This document shows positions 1 to 6,788 of a stretch of DNA of 55,926 bases, piece after piece. The translations under genes and the position numbers were made by a program. The notes beneath the pieces were generated by a model. It ran no database searches. It had not been told where the DNA came from and saw nothing but the letters and a program-made list of their open reading frames with translations. The stretch is from Fibrobacterota bacterium. GTDB lineage: Bacteria > Fibrobacterota > Fibrobacteria > UBA5070. Positions within the stretch are counted from its first letter, which is position 1. The number at the start of each line of letters is the position of its first letter. The stretch is from assembly GCA_029557215.1 (NCBI GenBank), contig JAKPQQ010000309.1, positions 1 to 55,926 on the forward strand, given 5' to 3'.

Positions 1-2
1 TG

Positions 3-119
3 TTCTCCGAGTTAAAAGATATCACGTATTTTCGGCAGGTTCGTAATCACGGACGCTATATATCTTGGCCGAACGAACAAGATTTTTGTGCAGATTCTAT
101 TGCTGCCTCTTTGACCTAA
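3..119 (+). CDS. DUF2442-type protein, C-terminal fragment (cut by window start)
   Basis: The frame is open from base 3 to a TAA at 117-119 and gives 38 residues ending a protein whose start lies outside the window. The peptide contains ELKD..YF and then ISWPNEQDF. This matches the usual end of DUF2442 proteins, where a 'L+D.eYF..v' segment is followed by 'I.WPNg.D'. DUF2442 proteins are small and often encoded beside DUF4160 partners as putative toxin-antitoxin pairs, and they are common in mobile gene cassettes. The partner, if any, is off the window. An attC-like inverted repeat follows 88 bases downstream, as expected if this is an integron-type cassette. The assignment rests on a short tail only. 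Confidence 0.6.
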   Translation, partial: FSELKDITYFRQVRNHGRYISWPNEQDFCADSIAASLT

Positions 120-206
120 AATCTAAACGCAGTCAACAAAAAGCCGTTGTCACCTGCTTTGTTTTTAGATAGGTGATCAACAACGACTGCCGTTGTGATC
201 TATGGT

Positions 207-287
207 GCCTAACGGTCTTGTTCCACCACGACCGCGGTCGCTTTGTGTTGCCGTTTCACCGCGGCGCGGTGAACAAAGGCGTTAGCG
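207..287. other. attC-like recombination site (integron cassette boundary)
   Basis: An imperfect inverted repeat of 81 bases. It begins with GCCTAAC (207-213), which fits the R'' consensus RYYYAAC, and ends with GTTAGCG (281-287), close to the R' consensus GTTRRRY. Inside, CTTGTTCCACC (217-227) pairs with GGTGAACAAAG (268-278), leaving one extrahelical A in the right arm as in real attC hairpins. A smaller CACCGC/GCGGTG hairpin sits at 257-271. The next start codon is 28 bases downstream. The final base of R' departs from consensus, so this is a structural call. Confidence 0.55.
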
Positions 288-314
288 AGACGCCTCCAGC
301 GCCCGGAGTAACAA

Positions 315-866
315 ATGAAAAAAGTAATCACATTGGTTTTTCTGATTGCGATCGCTGGAATATGCGACCCCTATTCCTATTTGCGGACAAATACCACTAA
401 GAACACAAAACATCTCTACACGGGAACCGTTGACTCTTTGATTCCATCGAAAGAAATCCAAGCAGGATCCTGTGTCATAGGCGCGCATGTCACGTCCGAA
501 GTGCTGCGTATCGTTTCAAAAAAGGATAAATCTGTTTTCAGTGGGTTTATGCACGCAAGAGATCTCTTTTCAGATACGTCCTGCATGATTGAAATTGAAC
601 AAGATTTACAATGCGATCTGATGATTAGGATCTTAAGCGAAGTCAACACGTTTGTTGAATTTGATACATGGCAATCCACCTATTTTGTTCAGCGGTGTGA
701 TGATGGATACTTTGCAGAAGCTATATCAGACAAAGTAATGGTCATTTTATCCAAAAACATGAGTGAGAGCATAGCACAAATGCAGTCAAGAGAAATTTCA
801 AGCAAGGCAAAGGAGTTAATTGTGAAGCATATGGATTTGAGCGCAGACTCAGTAACTACAAAATAG
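315..866 (+). CDS. Small exported protein of unknown function (cassette gene)
   Basis: 183 residues. The N-terminus (MKKVITLVFLIAIAGIC) is a positively charged start followed by a hydrophobic stretch, so the protein is probably exported or membrane-anchored. The cysteine at 17 is not in a clean lipobox because Ile precedes it. The rest is hydrophilic, with cysteines in the 50s to 90s that could form disulphides and a charged, helix-like C-terminus. I do not recognise a family. The codons are AT-rich, unlike the chromosome after 3,100. The gene lies alone between two attC-like repeats (207-287 and 961-1,021), as expected of a one-gene cassette. No promoter is obvious, consistent with a promoterless cassette gene. 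Confidence 0.65.
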   Translation: MKKVITLVFLIAIAGICDPYSYLRTNTTKNTKHLYTGTVDSLIPSKEIQAGSCVIGAHVTSEVLRIVSKKDKSVFSGFMHARDLFSDTSCMIEIEQDLQCDLMIRILSEVNTFVEFDTWQSTYFVQRCDDGYFAEAISDKVMVILSKNMSESIAQMQSREISSKAKELIVKHMDLSADSVTTK

Positions 867-960
867 ATCGATGGACACTCAAAGAAATGCACACAAGAAA
901 ATTCCTGGACATGCAGAGAAAGGAATAATTAGCCATAAAATGAGCGCCAAGATTAATTTC

Positions 961-1021
961 GCTAACAATCCCGTTCCATATTGATTTTGCTTCGCAAAAC
1001 AATATGAACAGGGTCGGTTTG
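961..1021. other. Degenerate attC-like hairpin
   Basis: After GCTAAC (961-966), the arm GTTCCATATTGATTTTGC (973-990) pairs with GCAAAACAATATGAAC (994-1009), leaving two or three unpaired bases in the left arm only, around a TTC loop. The one-sided bulges and the position, about 40 bases before the next start codon, resemble attC. A proper R' box is missing: GGTTTGG at 1,016-1,022 is the nearest candidate. A second small hairpin, GGGTC/GACCC, overlaps at 1,011-1,028. Confidence 0.35.
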
Positions 1022-1059
1022 GGAGACCCTCCGGGCGGGTTAACAAAATCAAATAGAAT

Positions 1060-2415
1060 ATGACATACTTCATTCAAGCTAGAATAACTCCGAACGAAGG
1101 AAATGAATCGAAGAAGCTTGTTGCTTCGGCATTCGCCGTCTGCATTTCTAATGCGAAAAGCGAAATTGGCGCCATTTCCCAGGCACGGTATCATATCAAT
1201 CAATACGATTGGGTGTTTGGCGAAATTACAGACGGCCCAATTCTAGTTGATGAATCTGATTTCGCAGAGCGAGACATTGGCCTAGAATTATACAGAACAG
1301 CCATCAGAACCGGATTTTCGTTCCATATTATCGGGGTGGCTATCGATGGAAAGGAACGCGCTCCAAGAGAAATACGGATTGATGGCGATATTCCAATGAG
1401 TCAGCTACTAGAAGTTGAAAAACGAGCACGCACACAAGGCGAATGTTTACACTTTGACTCTGGCGAGAATTGCACGAATGTGATTTATGCACATTCTATC
1501 CAGAAAAAATCAACGCTTAGTTCAATCTGCGATGACTCAAATCACGTACTAATGCGCTATTCTGATGCAGCTAGAATACGAAAAAACGGCGGGAAAATTC
1601 CGTTTCGAAGAATTGGGATCAAAGAGGCGTCTGTGTTTCGTGGTTTTTGCAGTTATCATGACAACCAACTTTTCGAGCCTATTGATAATTCACCATTCCA
1701 TCCAGATCCAAGATTGGCGACCTTGATTGCTTACAGGTCAATATGTAAAGAAATTATTGCGAAAAAATACATGATTCGCGTTGAAGAGCAGTTTTCCGAA
1801 TTGCATGAGAAAAACAAAGCAACACGCAATCTATTTCAGTCATATGCACTCGGCGGAAAGATTGGATTAGCAATGCTTGAAGAACATAAAATCGAGTTTG
1901 ATGACATGCTGGAGACTGAAAATTATCAAAACATCAGATGCACAATGTTTTCAATGTCTGGCGCCCCTTTCTTTGCTTGCTCCACTTCATTCTTCCCGGA
2001 TTATGGATTTTCAGGCGAGGTAATTCAAAATCGGAAAGATTTCTCGTATTGTCACGGATTGATTGCTTGCAACACGGTTGCCACCAACGATGGATGGGCA
2101 TTGTTGTTTATATGGCATGCCACTAGTGACTTCGCCTGCATTCCTTTTATAAACTCTATGAGGAGCGCATTTCGAGAAAAGAAATACAGCATTTCTAATT
2201 ACATTGCTCACTTCTTGTTCTCGTCGTTTGAAAATCTTGCGATTTCGCCTTCGTGGTTTAATTCGCTAGATGGATTCCAGCGAGACATGCTGAACGATAT
2301 CATGACTGAGAATGCTGGCCCATTCGATCCACTGGACTCAAGCTACCTCAAAAATCCGAAATGCGGATTTATAGATTTGAAAATTTCTGGGATAACAGAC
2401 TTTCCAACGCAATGA
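1060..2415 (+). CDS. Conserved hypothetical protein with HNH-like Cys/His pattern
   Basis: 451 residues, no signal peptide or membrane segment. The middle holds C129-x8-C138-x6-H145 (in AHSIQK), then the segment GFCSYHDNQLFEPID with C197-x2-H200. I recall the AHSIQK and FCSYHDNxLF motifs recurring together in uncharacterised bacterial proteins. Two cysteines, a following histidine, then a second Cys/His pair is the layout of a treble-clef zinc site such as in HNH nucleases, with H145 in the catalytic position. That is inference from spacing only. The N-terminal 110 residues and the long C-terminal part match nothing I know. The gene is AT-rich and sits in the cassette-like region. A small ORF follows 7 bases downstream. 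Confidence 0.7.
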   Translation: MTYFIQARITPNEGNESKKLVASAFAVCISNAKSEIGAISQARYHINQYDWVFGEITDGPILVDESDFAERDIGLELYRTAIRTGFSFHIIGVAIDGKERAPREIRIDGDIPMSQLLEVEKRARTQGECLHFDSGENCTNVIYAHSIQKKSTLSSICDDSNHVLMRYSDAARIRKNGGKIPFRRIGIKEASVFRGFCSYHDNQLFEPIDNSPFHPDPRLATLIAYRSICKEIIAKKYMIRVEEQFSELHEKNKATRNLFQSYALGGKIGLAMLEEHKIEFDDMLETENYQNIRCTMFSMSGAPFFACSTSFFPDYGFSGEVIQNRKDFSYCHGLIACNTVATNDGWALLFIWHATSDFACIPFINSMRSAFREKKYSISNYIAHFLFSSFENLAISPSWFNSLDGFQRDMLNDIMTENAGPFDPLDSSYLKNPKCGFIDLKISGITDFPTQ

Positions 2416-2422
2416 AAAAGAT

Positions 2423-2659
2423 GTGTTAAAGTGGAGTAAACTTCAAATTTACCTAACCGATTGGATTCGAGCAATGTGCTCAAGAGAAATTTCCTTTCTT
2501 CTAATGATCGGAACTGCATTAATCTCATTACCTTTGGCTATCAAGAGGTATCGGAAATCCAGAGAAGTACTTCCGCAATTACGTCTGGGTGAGGCTGTGA
2601 TTATCTGGCTGTTGCAAGCCGTACCAATTACTTTTTTACTGAAGTTTCTAATTTGCTGA
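2423..2659 (+). CDS. Possible small two-helix membrane protein
   Basis: 78 residues from a GTG at 2,423, 7 bases after the preceding stop. An internal ATG at 2,474 would give 61 residues. Two hydrophobic segments can be seen, SFLLMIGTALISLPLAI and AVIIWLLQAVPITFLLKFL, separated by a short basic, charged loop, so a small inner-membrane protein is plausible. I recognise no family and see no strong ribosome binding site. It may be translationally coupled to the 451-residue gene upstream, as the second gene of the same cassette, or it may be a chance ORF. Confidence 0.35.
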   Translation: MLKWSKLQIYLTDWIRAMCSREISFLLMIGTALISLPLAIKRYRKSREVLPQLRLGEAVIIWLLQAVPITFLLKFLIC

Positions 2660-2758
2660 ACGATTGCATTTTGCAAGGCAATGAGCAAGCCATACCACAT
2701 GGCAATCACTCGATTGCCTATCAATATTTACTTAACCGTCAGGAATGAACCACATGCT

Positions 2759-2830
2759 GTGCCTAACGCAAAATGGCAGCAGAAATGAGCAAAAGAACAA
2801 CAGCAGCCATTTCCCTAACAGCGTAGTGAT
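2759..2830. other. Second copy of attC R'' core with imperfect hairpin
   Basis: GTGCCTAACG (2,759-2,768) repeats exactly the ten bases at 205-214 that open the first attC-like site. Downstream, AAATGGCAGCAG pairs with CAGCAGCCATTT (2,801-2,812) with two mismatches. The expected GTTAGGC at the far end is replaced by CCCTAACAGCGTAG, so the right end looks rearranged or decayed. The base composition becomes GC-rich just after this element, so it may mark the edge of the cassette region. Confidence 0.4.
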
Positions 2831-3068
2831 AACAACAAAAAAATGATTTGATCAACTTGTAATCAGCCGCAAATGGTCCGGCGCGTCTCAGGTGTGGTTG
2901 TGAGGCCACTTGGATGCCATTTTCTGGCCGCTGGACAAGCATCGGTTCGCCTTGTACCCTGGAGGCATGTGCGGGCGGATGATCGTGGTCAAGGATGGCG
3001 GTCCGACCAGGCTCATCGGATTGGATTCCGGAGCGGGCGATGTGGGCCGCAGCCCTGCTGTCAGTTTG
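2831..3068. other. Gene-free stretch at the switch from AT-rich to GC-rich DNA
   Basis: Between the small ORF ending at 2,659 and the gene at 3,122 there is no convincing gene. A short frame from a TTG at 2,910 to 3,125 encodes WPLDKHRFALYPGG and further glycine-rich sequence. It looks like the remnant of a longer GC-rich protein, has a stop directly upstream, and overlaps the next start, so I do not call it as a gene. From about 2,870 the codon-like composition is that of the chromosome, so this may be the native DNA into which the cassettes were inserted. Confidence 0.4.
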
Positions 3069-3114
3069 AAATATTGCGATTCTGCGGCGTTTTTCGCCGT
3101 AAAGCAGCATATTT
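3069..3114 (+). promoter_or_regulatory. Stem-loop just upstream of abiEi, candidate operator
   Basis: AAATATTGC (3,069-3,077) pairs with GCATATTT (3,107-3,114) with one bulge, and CGGCG/CGCCG (3,085-3,089 and 3,095-3,099) pairs inside it around a TTTTT loop. It ends 7 bases before the abiEi ATG. AbiEi antitoxins are known to repress their own promoter by binding inverted repeats, so this is a reasonable operator candidate. No Shine-Dalgarno sequence separates it from the ATG. Confidence 0.4.
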
Positions 3115-3121
3115 TTAAATC

Positions 3122-3907
3122 ATGAAGGCGTTTCAGAATCCAAAGGGCAGCGTGGCCTCGGTCCTGCCGTTGGAGCAGGTGGCGACACGGAATTGGCTGG
3201 AAGCCAACGGCTTTGGGCGGCACTCCATCGACAACGCTCTCAAGAGCGGACAGTTGGTGGCGCTGACCACCGGGGTATATTCGCGCCCGGAGCTTCCGGT
3301 GAGCTGGCAAGGGTTGGTTGCGTCCCTGCCGCGGTTGGAATCTCGACCCATCCTGATCGGAGGAATCTCTGCCCTGCGCCTCCAGGGGTTTGCCCAGTAT
3401 CTGAATCTGGGCGCGTCCGAATCCGTGGTGCTGACGTCGAACAGCGCATGTCCTGCTTGGCTGGAGCGCAGCTTCTCGGCGCTGCAGACTCGGCTGACCT
3501 GGCAGAGTGGGCGTCGCCTGTGGACGCAGGGATGGCCGACCAGACCTGCAGTGCGAATGGTGCCCTGGCAGGATCGGGGAATGGTGTTGCCGTCGTCGGC
3601 ACCGGAGCAGGCGTTCCTGGAGCTGTTGGGCACGGCACCGGAAGGCGTCGGTCTAGAGCATGCCGAAGAGATGCTGCAGAGCCTGACCCAACTGTCGCCG
3701 AACCTCCTCGATAGCCTGTTGCGTGAATGTCGCAGCATCAAGGTCAAGCGGCTCTTCTTCTGGCTGGCCGATCGCCAGAACCATGTCTGGCGCCGTCGTC
3801 TCGATCCTTCGGCATACGACCTGGGGTCCGGAAATCGCGTTCTGGCGAAGGGAGGGCGACTGGACCCGGTCTACCACATCACGGTTCCCCAGGAGATGCT
3901 CCCGTGA
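3122..3907 (+). CDS. abiEi: AbiEi-type antitoxin/transcriptional regulator
   Basis: 261 residues, cytoplasmic. The first 60 residues look like the winged-helix N-domain of AbiEi proteins (VATRNWLEANGFGRHSIDNA, then a 'LVALTTGVYSRPE' wing). The rest fits the larger AbiEi C-domain, including 'ILIGGISALRLQG' near residues 78-90, and SAPEQAFLELL. In type IV toxin-antitoxin systems AbiEi represses the operon and neutralises the AbiEii nucleotidyltransferase without binding it. The stop overlaps the abiEii GTG by 4 bases (3,904-3,907), the usual AbiE gene order and coupling. The start ATG directly follows the stem-loop at 3,069-3,114. The composition is GC-rich like the chromosome. Confidence 0.85.
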   Translation: MKAFQNPKGSVASVLPLEQVATRNWLEANGFGRHSIDNALKSGQLVALTTGVYSRPELPVSWQGLVASLPRLESRPILIGGISALRLQGFAQYLNLGASESVVLTSNSACPAWLERSFSALQTRLTWQSGRRLWTQGWPTRPAVRMVPWQDRGMVLPSSAPEQAFLELLGTAPEGVGLEHAEEMLQSLTQLSPNLLDSLLRECRSIKVKRLFFWLADRQNHVWRRRLDPSAYDLGSGNRVLAKGGRLDPVYHITVPQEMLP

Positions 3908-4866
3908 GCACCCACCAGCTTCTCACGAGCGGCTATGGCCGCCAGGTGCGTTTGCTGGTGCAGGTCCTGCCTGTGATCTTCGAAGAGTCCTGCTTCGCCC
4001 TCAAGGGCGGGACGGCACTCAATCTGTTCGTGCGGGATCTGCCTCGGCTGTCGGTGGACATCGATCTGGTCTACCTCCCGCACGATGGACGCGATAGCGC
4101 CCTGTCCAAGATCGTCGAGGCTCTCGATCGTGTCGCGGATGCGTTGTGTCGACGATTCTCCGGGATGGAAACGCAGAAGGCGTATCAGCAGACCCCCGAT
4201 GCGCTGCGGCTTCTGGTGCGATCCGGAGACGCCCGGATCAAAATCGAACTGTCCCCGGTTTTGCGAGGGACGGTAGAGAAACCTCGATGGCTGGAGATCT
4301 GCCCGACCGCACAGGAACAATTCGGGTATGCCGAGGTGCCCGTCGTATCGCTCCCCGACCTGTACGGTGGCAAGATCTGCGCGGCGTTGGATCGGCAGCA
4401 TCCCCGCGACCTGTTCGACGTGATGCTGCTTCTGGAGGCGGAGGGCGTCTCGGACGGGATTCGTCAGGCGGTGTGGATCTACATGCTGAGCCACCCGCGC
4501 CCCTTCGAAGAGCTGCTGTGGCCGCGCGAGAAGGATATCACCAATATCTTCCGCAACGAGTTCGAAGGCATGACCCTGCGCGAAGTCTCGCTGGCGGATC
4601 TCCTCGCGGCGCGCTCGCGGTTGCTAGAGATCCTGCGCCGAGGCATGACGCAAACCGAAGCCGGGATGATCCTGGGTTTCCTGAAAGGGGAGCCTGGGTG
4701 GAATACCTCCGGCTTCGAGATGATCGAGGATCTTCCCGCCCTGCTCTGGAAAACGCGGAATCTGGACCGCATGGATACCGGCAAACGCATTCGCTCTATC
4801 CAGAAATTGGAAGAGTTGCTGGCAGGCCTTGTCGGCGGCAGCGCCAGATCTTCGCCGCACCGATGA
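3904..4866 (+). CDS. abiEii: AbiEii-type nucleotidyltransferase toxin
   Basis: 320 residues from GTG 3,904, chosen because it overlaps the abiEi stop as GTGA and gives the normal family length; upstream in-frame sequence is antitoxin coding DNA in another frame. The nucleotidyltransferase core is clear: FALKGGTALNLF with K34-G35-G36-T37, followed by the metal-binding pair D52-x-D54 in SVDIDLVY. The motif near K157 and the downstream HPRDLFD (residues 166-172) are also typical of AbiEii. Known members modify tRNA 3' ends or other targets using nucleotides, halting growth, and were first seen as phage abortive-infection systems. Nothing looks truncated, so the pair is probably functional. Confidence 0.88.
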   Translation: MSTHQLLTSGYGRQVRLLVQVLPVIFEESCFALKGGTALNLFVRDLPRLSVDIDLVYLPHDGRDSALSKIVEALDRVADALCRRFSGMETQKAYQQTPDALRLLVRSGDARIKIELSPVLRGTVEKPRWLEICPTAQEQFGYAEVPVVSLPDLYGGKICAALDRQHPRDLFDVMLLLEAEGVSDGIRQAVWIYMLSHPRPFEELLWPREKDITNIFRNEFEGMTLREVSLADLLAARSRLLEILRRGMTQTEAGMILGFLKGEPGWNTSGFEMIEDLPALLWKTRNLDRMDTGKRIRSIQKLEELLAGLVGGSARSSPHR

Positions 4867-5147
4867 GGTTCCCGCCCACGCTGGGAGCTTGGGAGTCCAC
4901 TTGCTGGGCGTGTACGCGAGGACGCAGTGGGCTCCAGACGGGTTTTCCGGGGGCGTTGAGCGCCTTTTGATGAAATATCAAGGCGGGTGATCGCCAACGG
5001 GCGGGCGTGGTGGCCGATCGGGGGCAGATTCCATCCATGGCGCGTGGACTCGGAACCCGTGCCTGCTTTGTTCGCGGCCGCCAAGCTTGATTGGCGCCGG
5101 TTCGATGCGATGTTTCAGGCCGGTCATCGGCGCGACAGGGGCACCAC
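4867..5147. other. Intergenic stretch without recognised features
   Basis: 281 bases between the toxin gene and the GH30 gene. It is GC-rich and contains no ORF with protein-like character, no convincing terminator and no clear promoter. The GH30 frame can be read back to 5,091, but those residues precede a typical signal peptide and are probably not translated. Confidence 0.5.
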
Positions 5148-6677
5148 ATGAAGACGACAACAGCACATCGGACGCTCGGCTCTCTGGCGACGCTCGCCCT
5201 GATCGCGGCGGGGGCGGCCTCGGCGCAGTCGGTCACCGTCGATCTGAATACCACCTACCAGACCATCCGCGGGTTCGGCGGCATGAACCACCGCGTCTGG
5301 ACCGGGTACGACCTGAACGCTTCGGATCGCAACCTGGCCTTCGGCAACGGTCCGGGCCAGATCGGGATGACCGTGCTGCGCATCTGGGTCTCCGACCAGG
5401 AAAGCCAGTGGGCGTTGGAAGTCCCCACCGCCAAGGATGTGATTGCCCGCGGCGGGATCGTGTACGCCACTCCGTGGTCGCCGCCGTCGTCCATGCGCAT
5501 CCCTGGGGGCAACAACTTCAAGCTCGACCCCTCCAAGTACGCGGCCTTCGCGGCGCATCTGAACAAGTTCGCCAAGTACATGAAGGACAACGGTGCCCCG
5601 CTGTACGCGATCTCCTTCGCCAACGAACCCGACTGGTGCTACGACTGGACCTGCTGGACCACCACCGAGGTCTACAACTTCACGAAAAACCACGCGGCCA
5701 CCCTGCGCGAGCACGGCACCAAGGTGATCACCGCCGAATCGTTCCGCTACGACAAGAACTACTACAACCAGGTCCTCAACGACGCGTCGGCGCTCAAGAA
5801 CATCGACATCATCGGCGCGCATTTCTACGCCTCCGACGCCAAGACGGCCAATTCGTTCTTCCAGTATCCGCTGGCCGACGGCAAGGGCAAGGAACGCTGG
5901 ATGACCGAACACTACACGGAATCCAAGGGCGACGCCGACATGTGGCGCGGCTACATCAACACCGGCGACCAGGACCAGACCCCCAAGATGGACACGGTCC
6001 GCGCCCTGGACGTGGCCTACGAGATCCATCGCGCGCTGGTGGAAGGCCAGTTCAACAACTACACGTGGTGGTACATCCGCCGCGACTACGGCCCCATCAA
6101 GAATTCGGGCGCCAACGCGGGCAAGGTGAGCAAGCGCGGGCACTGCATGGCCCAGTACGCGAGGTTCGTGCGGCCGGGATTTGTCAGGGTATCGGCCACC
6201 AAGGAGCCGGCCGCGCACATGTACGTGTCGGCCTTCAAGAAGGGCGACAGCGTGGTGGTGGCGGTGGTCAACCGCAACGTGCAGCGCAAGCTCGATTTCA
6301 CGGTGCCCTTGGCCAAAGGGATCGTGTCCTGGCGCAAGTACACCACGTCGTCCAGCAAGAGCGTGCAGGACGAAGGCCTGGTGACGGCGACCAACGGGGC
6401 GTTCTCCACCTCCTTCGACCAGGAAAGCATCACCACGCTGGTCGGTGTGTCCACGGGTTCCGCTTCGGTGGATCGCGAAATCCGTCCGTTCCCGGCATCG
6501 GGATCGTTCCGCGCGACGTCCCTCGATGGGCGCGACCTGGGGACGCTGCGGATCGAACCCGGACAGGATCTGGCGAACGCGATCGCCCGGACGACGTCGG
6601 TCCGCGGCCTGGTCCTGGTCCGCTCGCTGGAAAGCGGCGAGACCTGGCGGATGCTTCTGCCCGAATCGGGGCGCTGA
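5148..6677 (+). CDS. Secreted GH30 glucuronoxylanase (XynC-like)
   Basis: 509 residues from ATG 5,148, which gives a normal signal peptide (TLGSLATLALIAAGAASAQ). The TIM-barrel starts with RGFGGMNHRVW. The acid/base is E160 in SFANEPDW and the nucleophile E254 in RWMTEHYT. The segment WWYIRRDYGPI (307-317) matches the conserved arginine motif that binds the methylglucuronic acid side chain in GH30 subfamily 8, so the substrate is probably glucuronoxylan. A beta-sandwich side domain follows ('VRPGFVRVSATKEPAAHMYVSA'-type start near 341). The last 70 residues (LDGRDLGTLRIEPG, then RGLVLVRSLESG) look like the C-terminal sorting-like domain of Fibrobacter-type secreted enzymes. The enzyme acts outside the cell or on its surface. 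Next gene is a secreted hydrolase. Confidence 0.9.
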   Translation: MKTTTAHRTLGSLATLALIAAGAASAQSVTVDLNTTYQTIRGFGGMNHRVWTGYDLNASDRNLAFGNGPGQIGMTVLRIWVSDQESQWALEVPTAKDVIARGGIVYATPWSPPSSMRIPGGNNFKLDPSKYAAFAAHLNKFAKYMKDNGAPLYAISFANEPDWCYDWTCWTTTEVYNFTKNHAATLREHGTKVITAESFRYDKNYYNQVLNDASALKNIDIIGAHFYASDAKTANSFFQYPLADGKGKERWMTEHYTESKGDADMWRGYINTGDQDQTPKMDTVRALDVAYEIHRALVEGQFNNYTWWYIRRDYGPIKNSGANAGKVSKRGHCMAQYARFVRPGFVRVSATKEPAAHMYVSAFKKGDSVVVAVVNRNVQRKLDFTVPLAKGIVSWRKYTTSSSKSVQDEGLVTATNGAFSTSFDQESITTLVGVSTGSASVDREIRPFPASGSFRATSLDGRDLGTLRIEPGQDLANAIARTTSVRGLVLVRSLESGETWRMLLPESGR

Positions 6678-6718
6678 ACGGTTTTTGTCCTTAGCGGTGC
6701 AATCTTCGCGCCGCCGCT

Positions 6719-6746
6719 TCTGCTGGAACCCGGAAATTCCAGCAGA
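6719..6746 (+). terminator. Perfect 10-bp hairpin after the GH30 gene
   Basis: TCTGCTGGAA (6,719-6,728) and TTCCAGCAGA (6,737-6,746) are exact reverse complements around an 8-base loop. It lies 42 bases past the GH30 stop and ends 42 bases before the next ATG. There is no T-run, so it may be a transcript-stabilising or processing stem, or a regulator binding site, instead of a true terminator. Confidence 0.45.
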
Positions 6747-6788
6747 CCAAGGCGGGTGCTCGCGCGCAAACCAACGAAGGAGACAACG

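Noticed and set aside
2910..3125. 71-codon frame before abiEi containing WPLDKHRFALYPGG
   Set aside because: It needs a TTG start directly after a stop, has no ribosome site and overlaps the abiEi start. It may be a gene remnant, but I cannot support a CDS.
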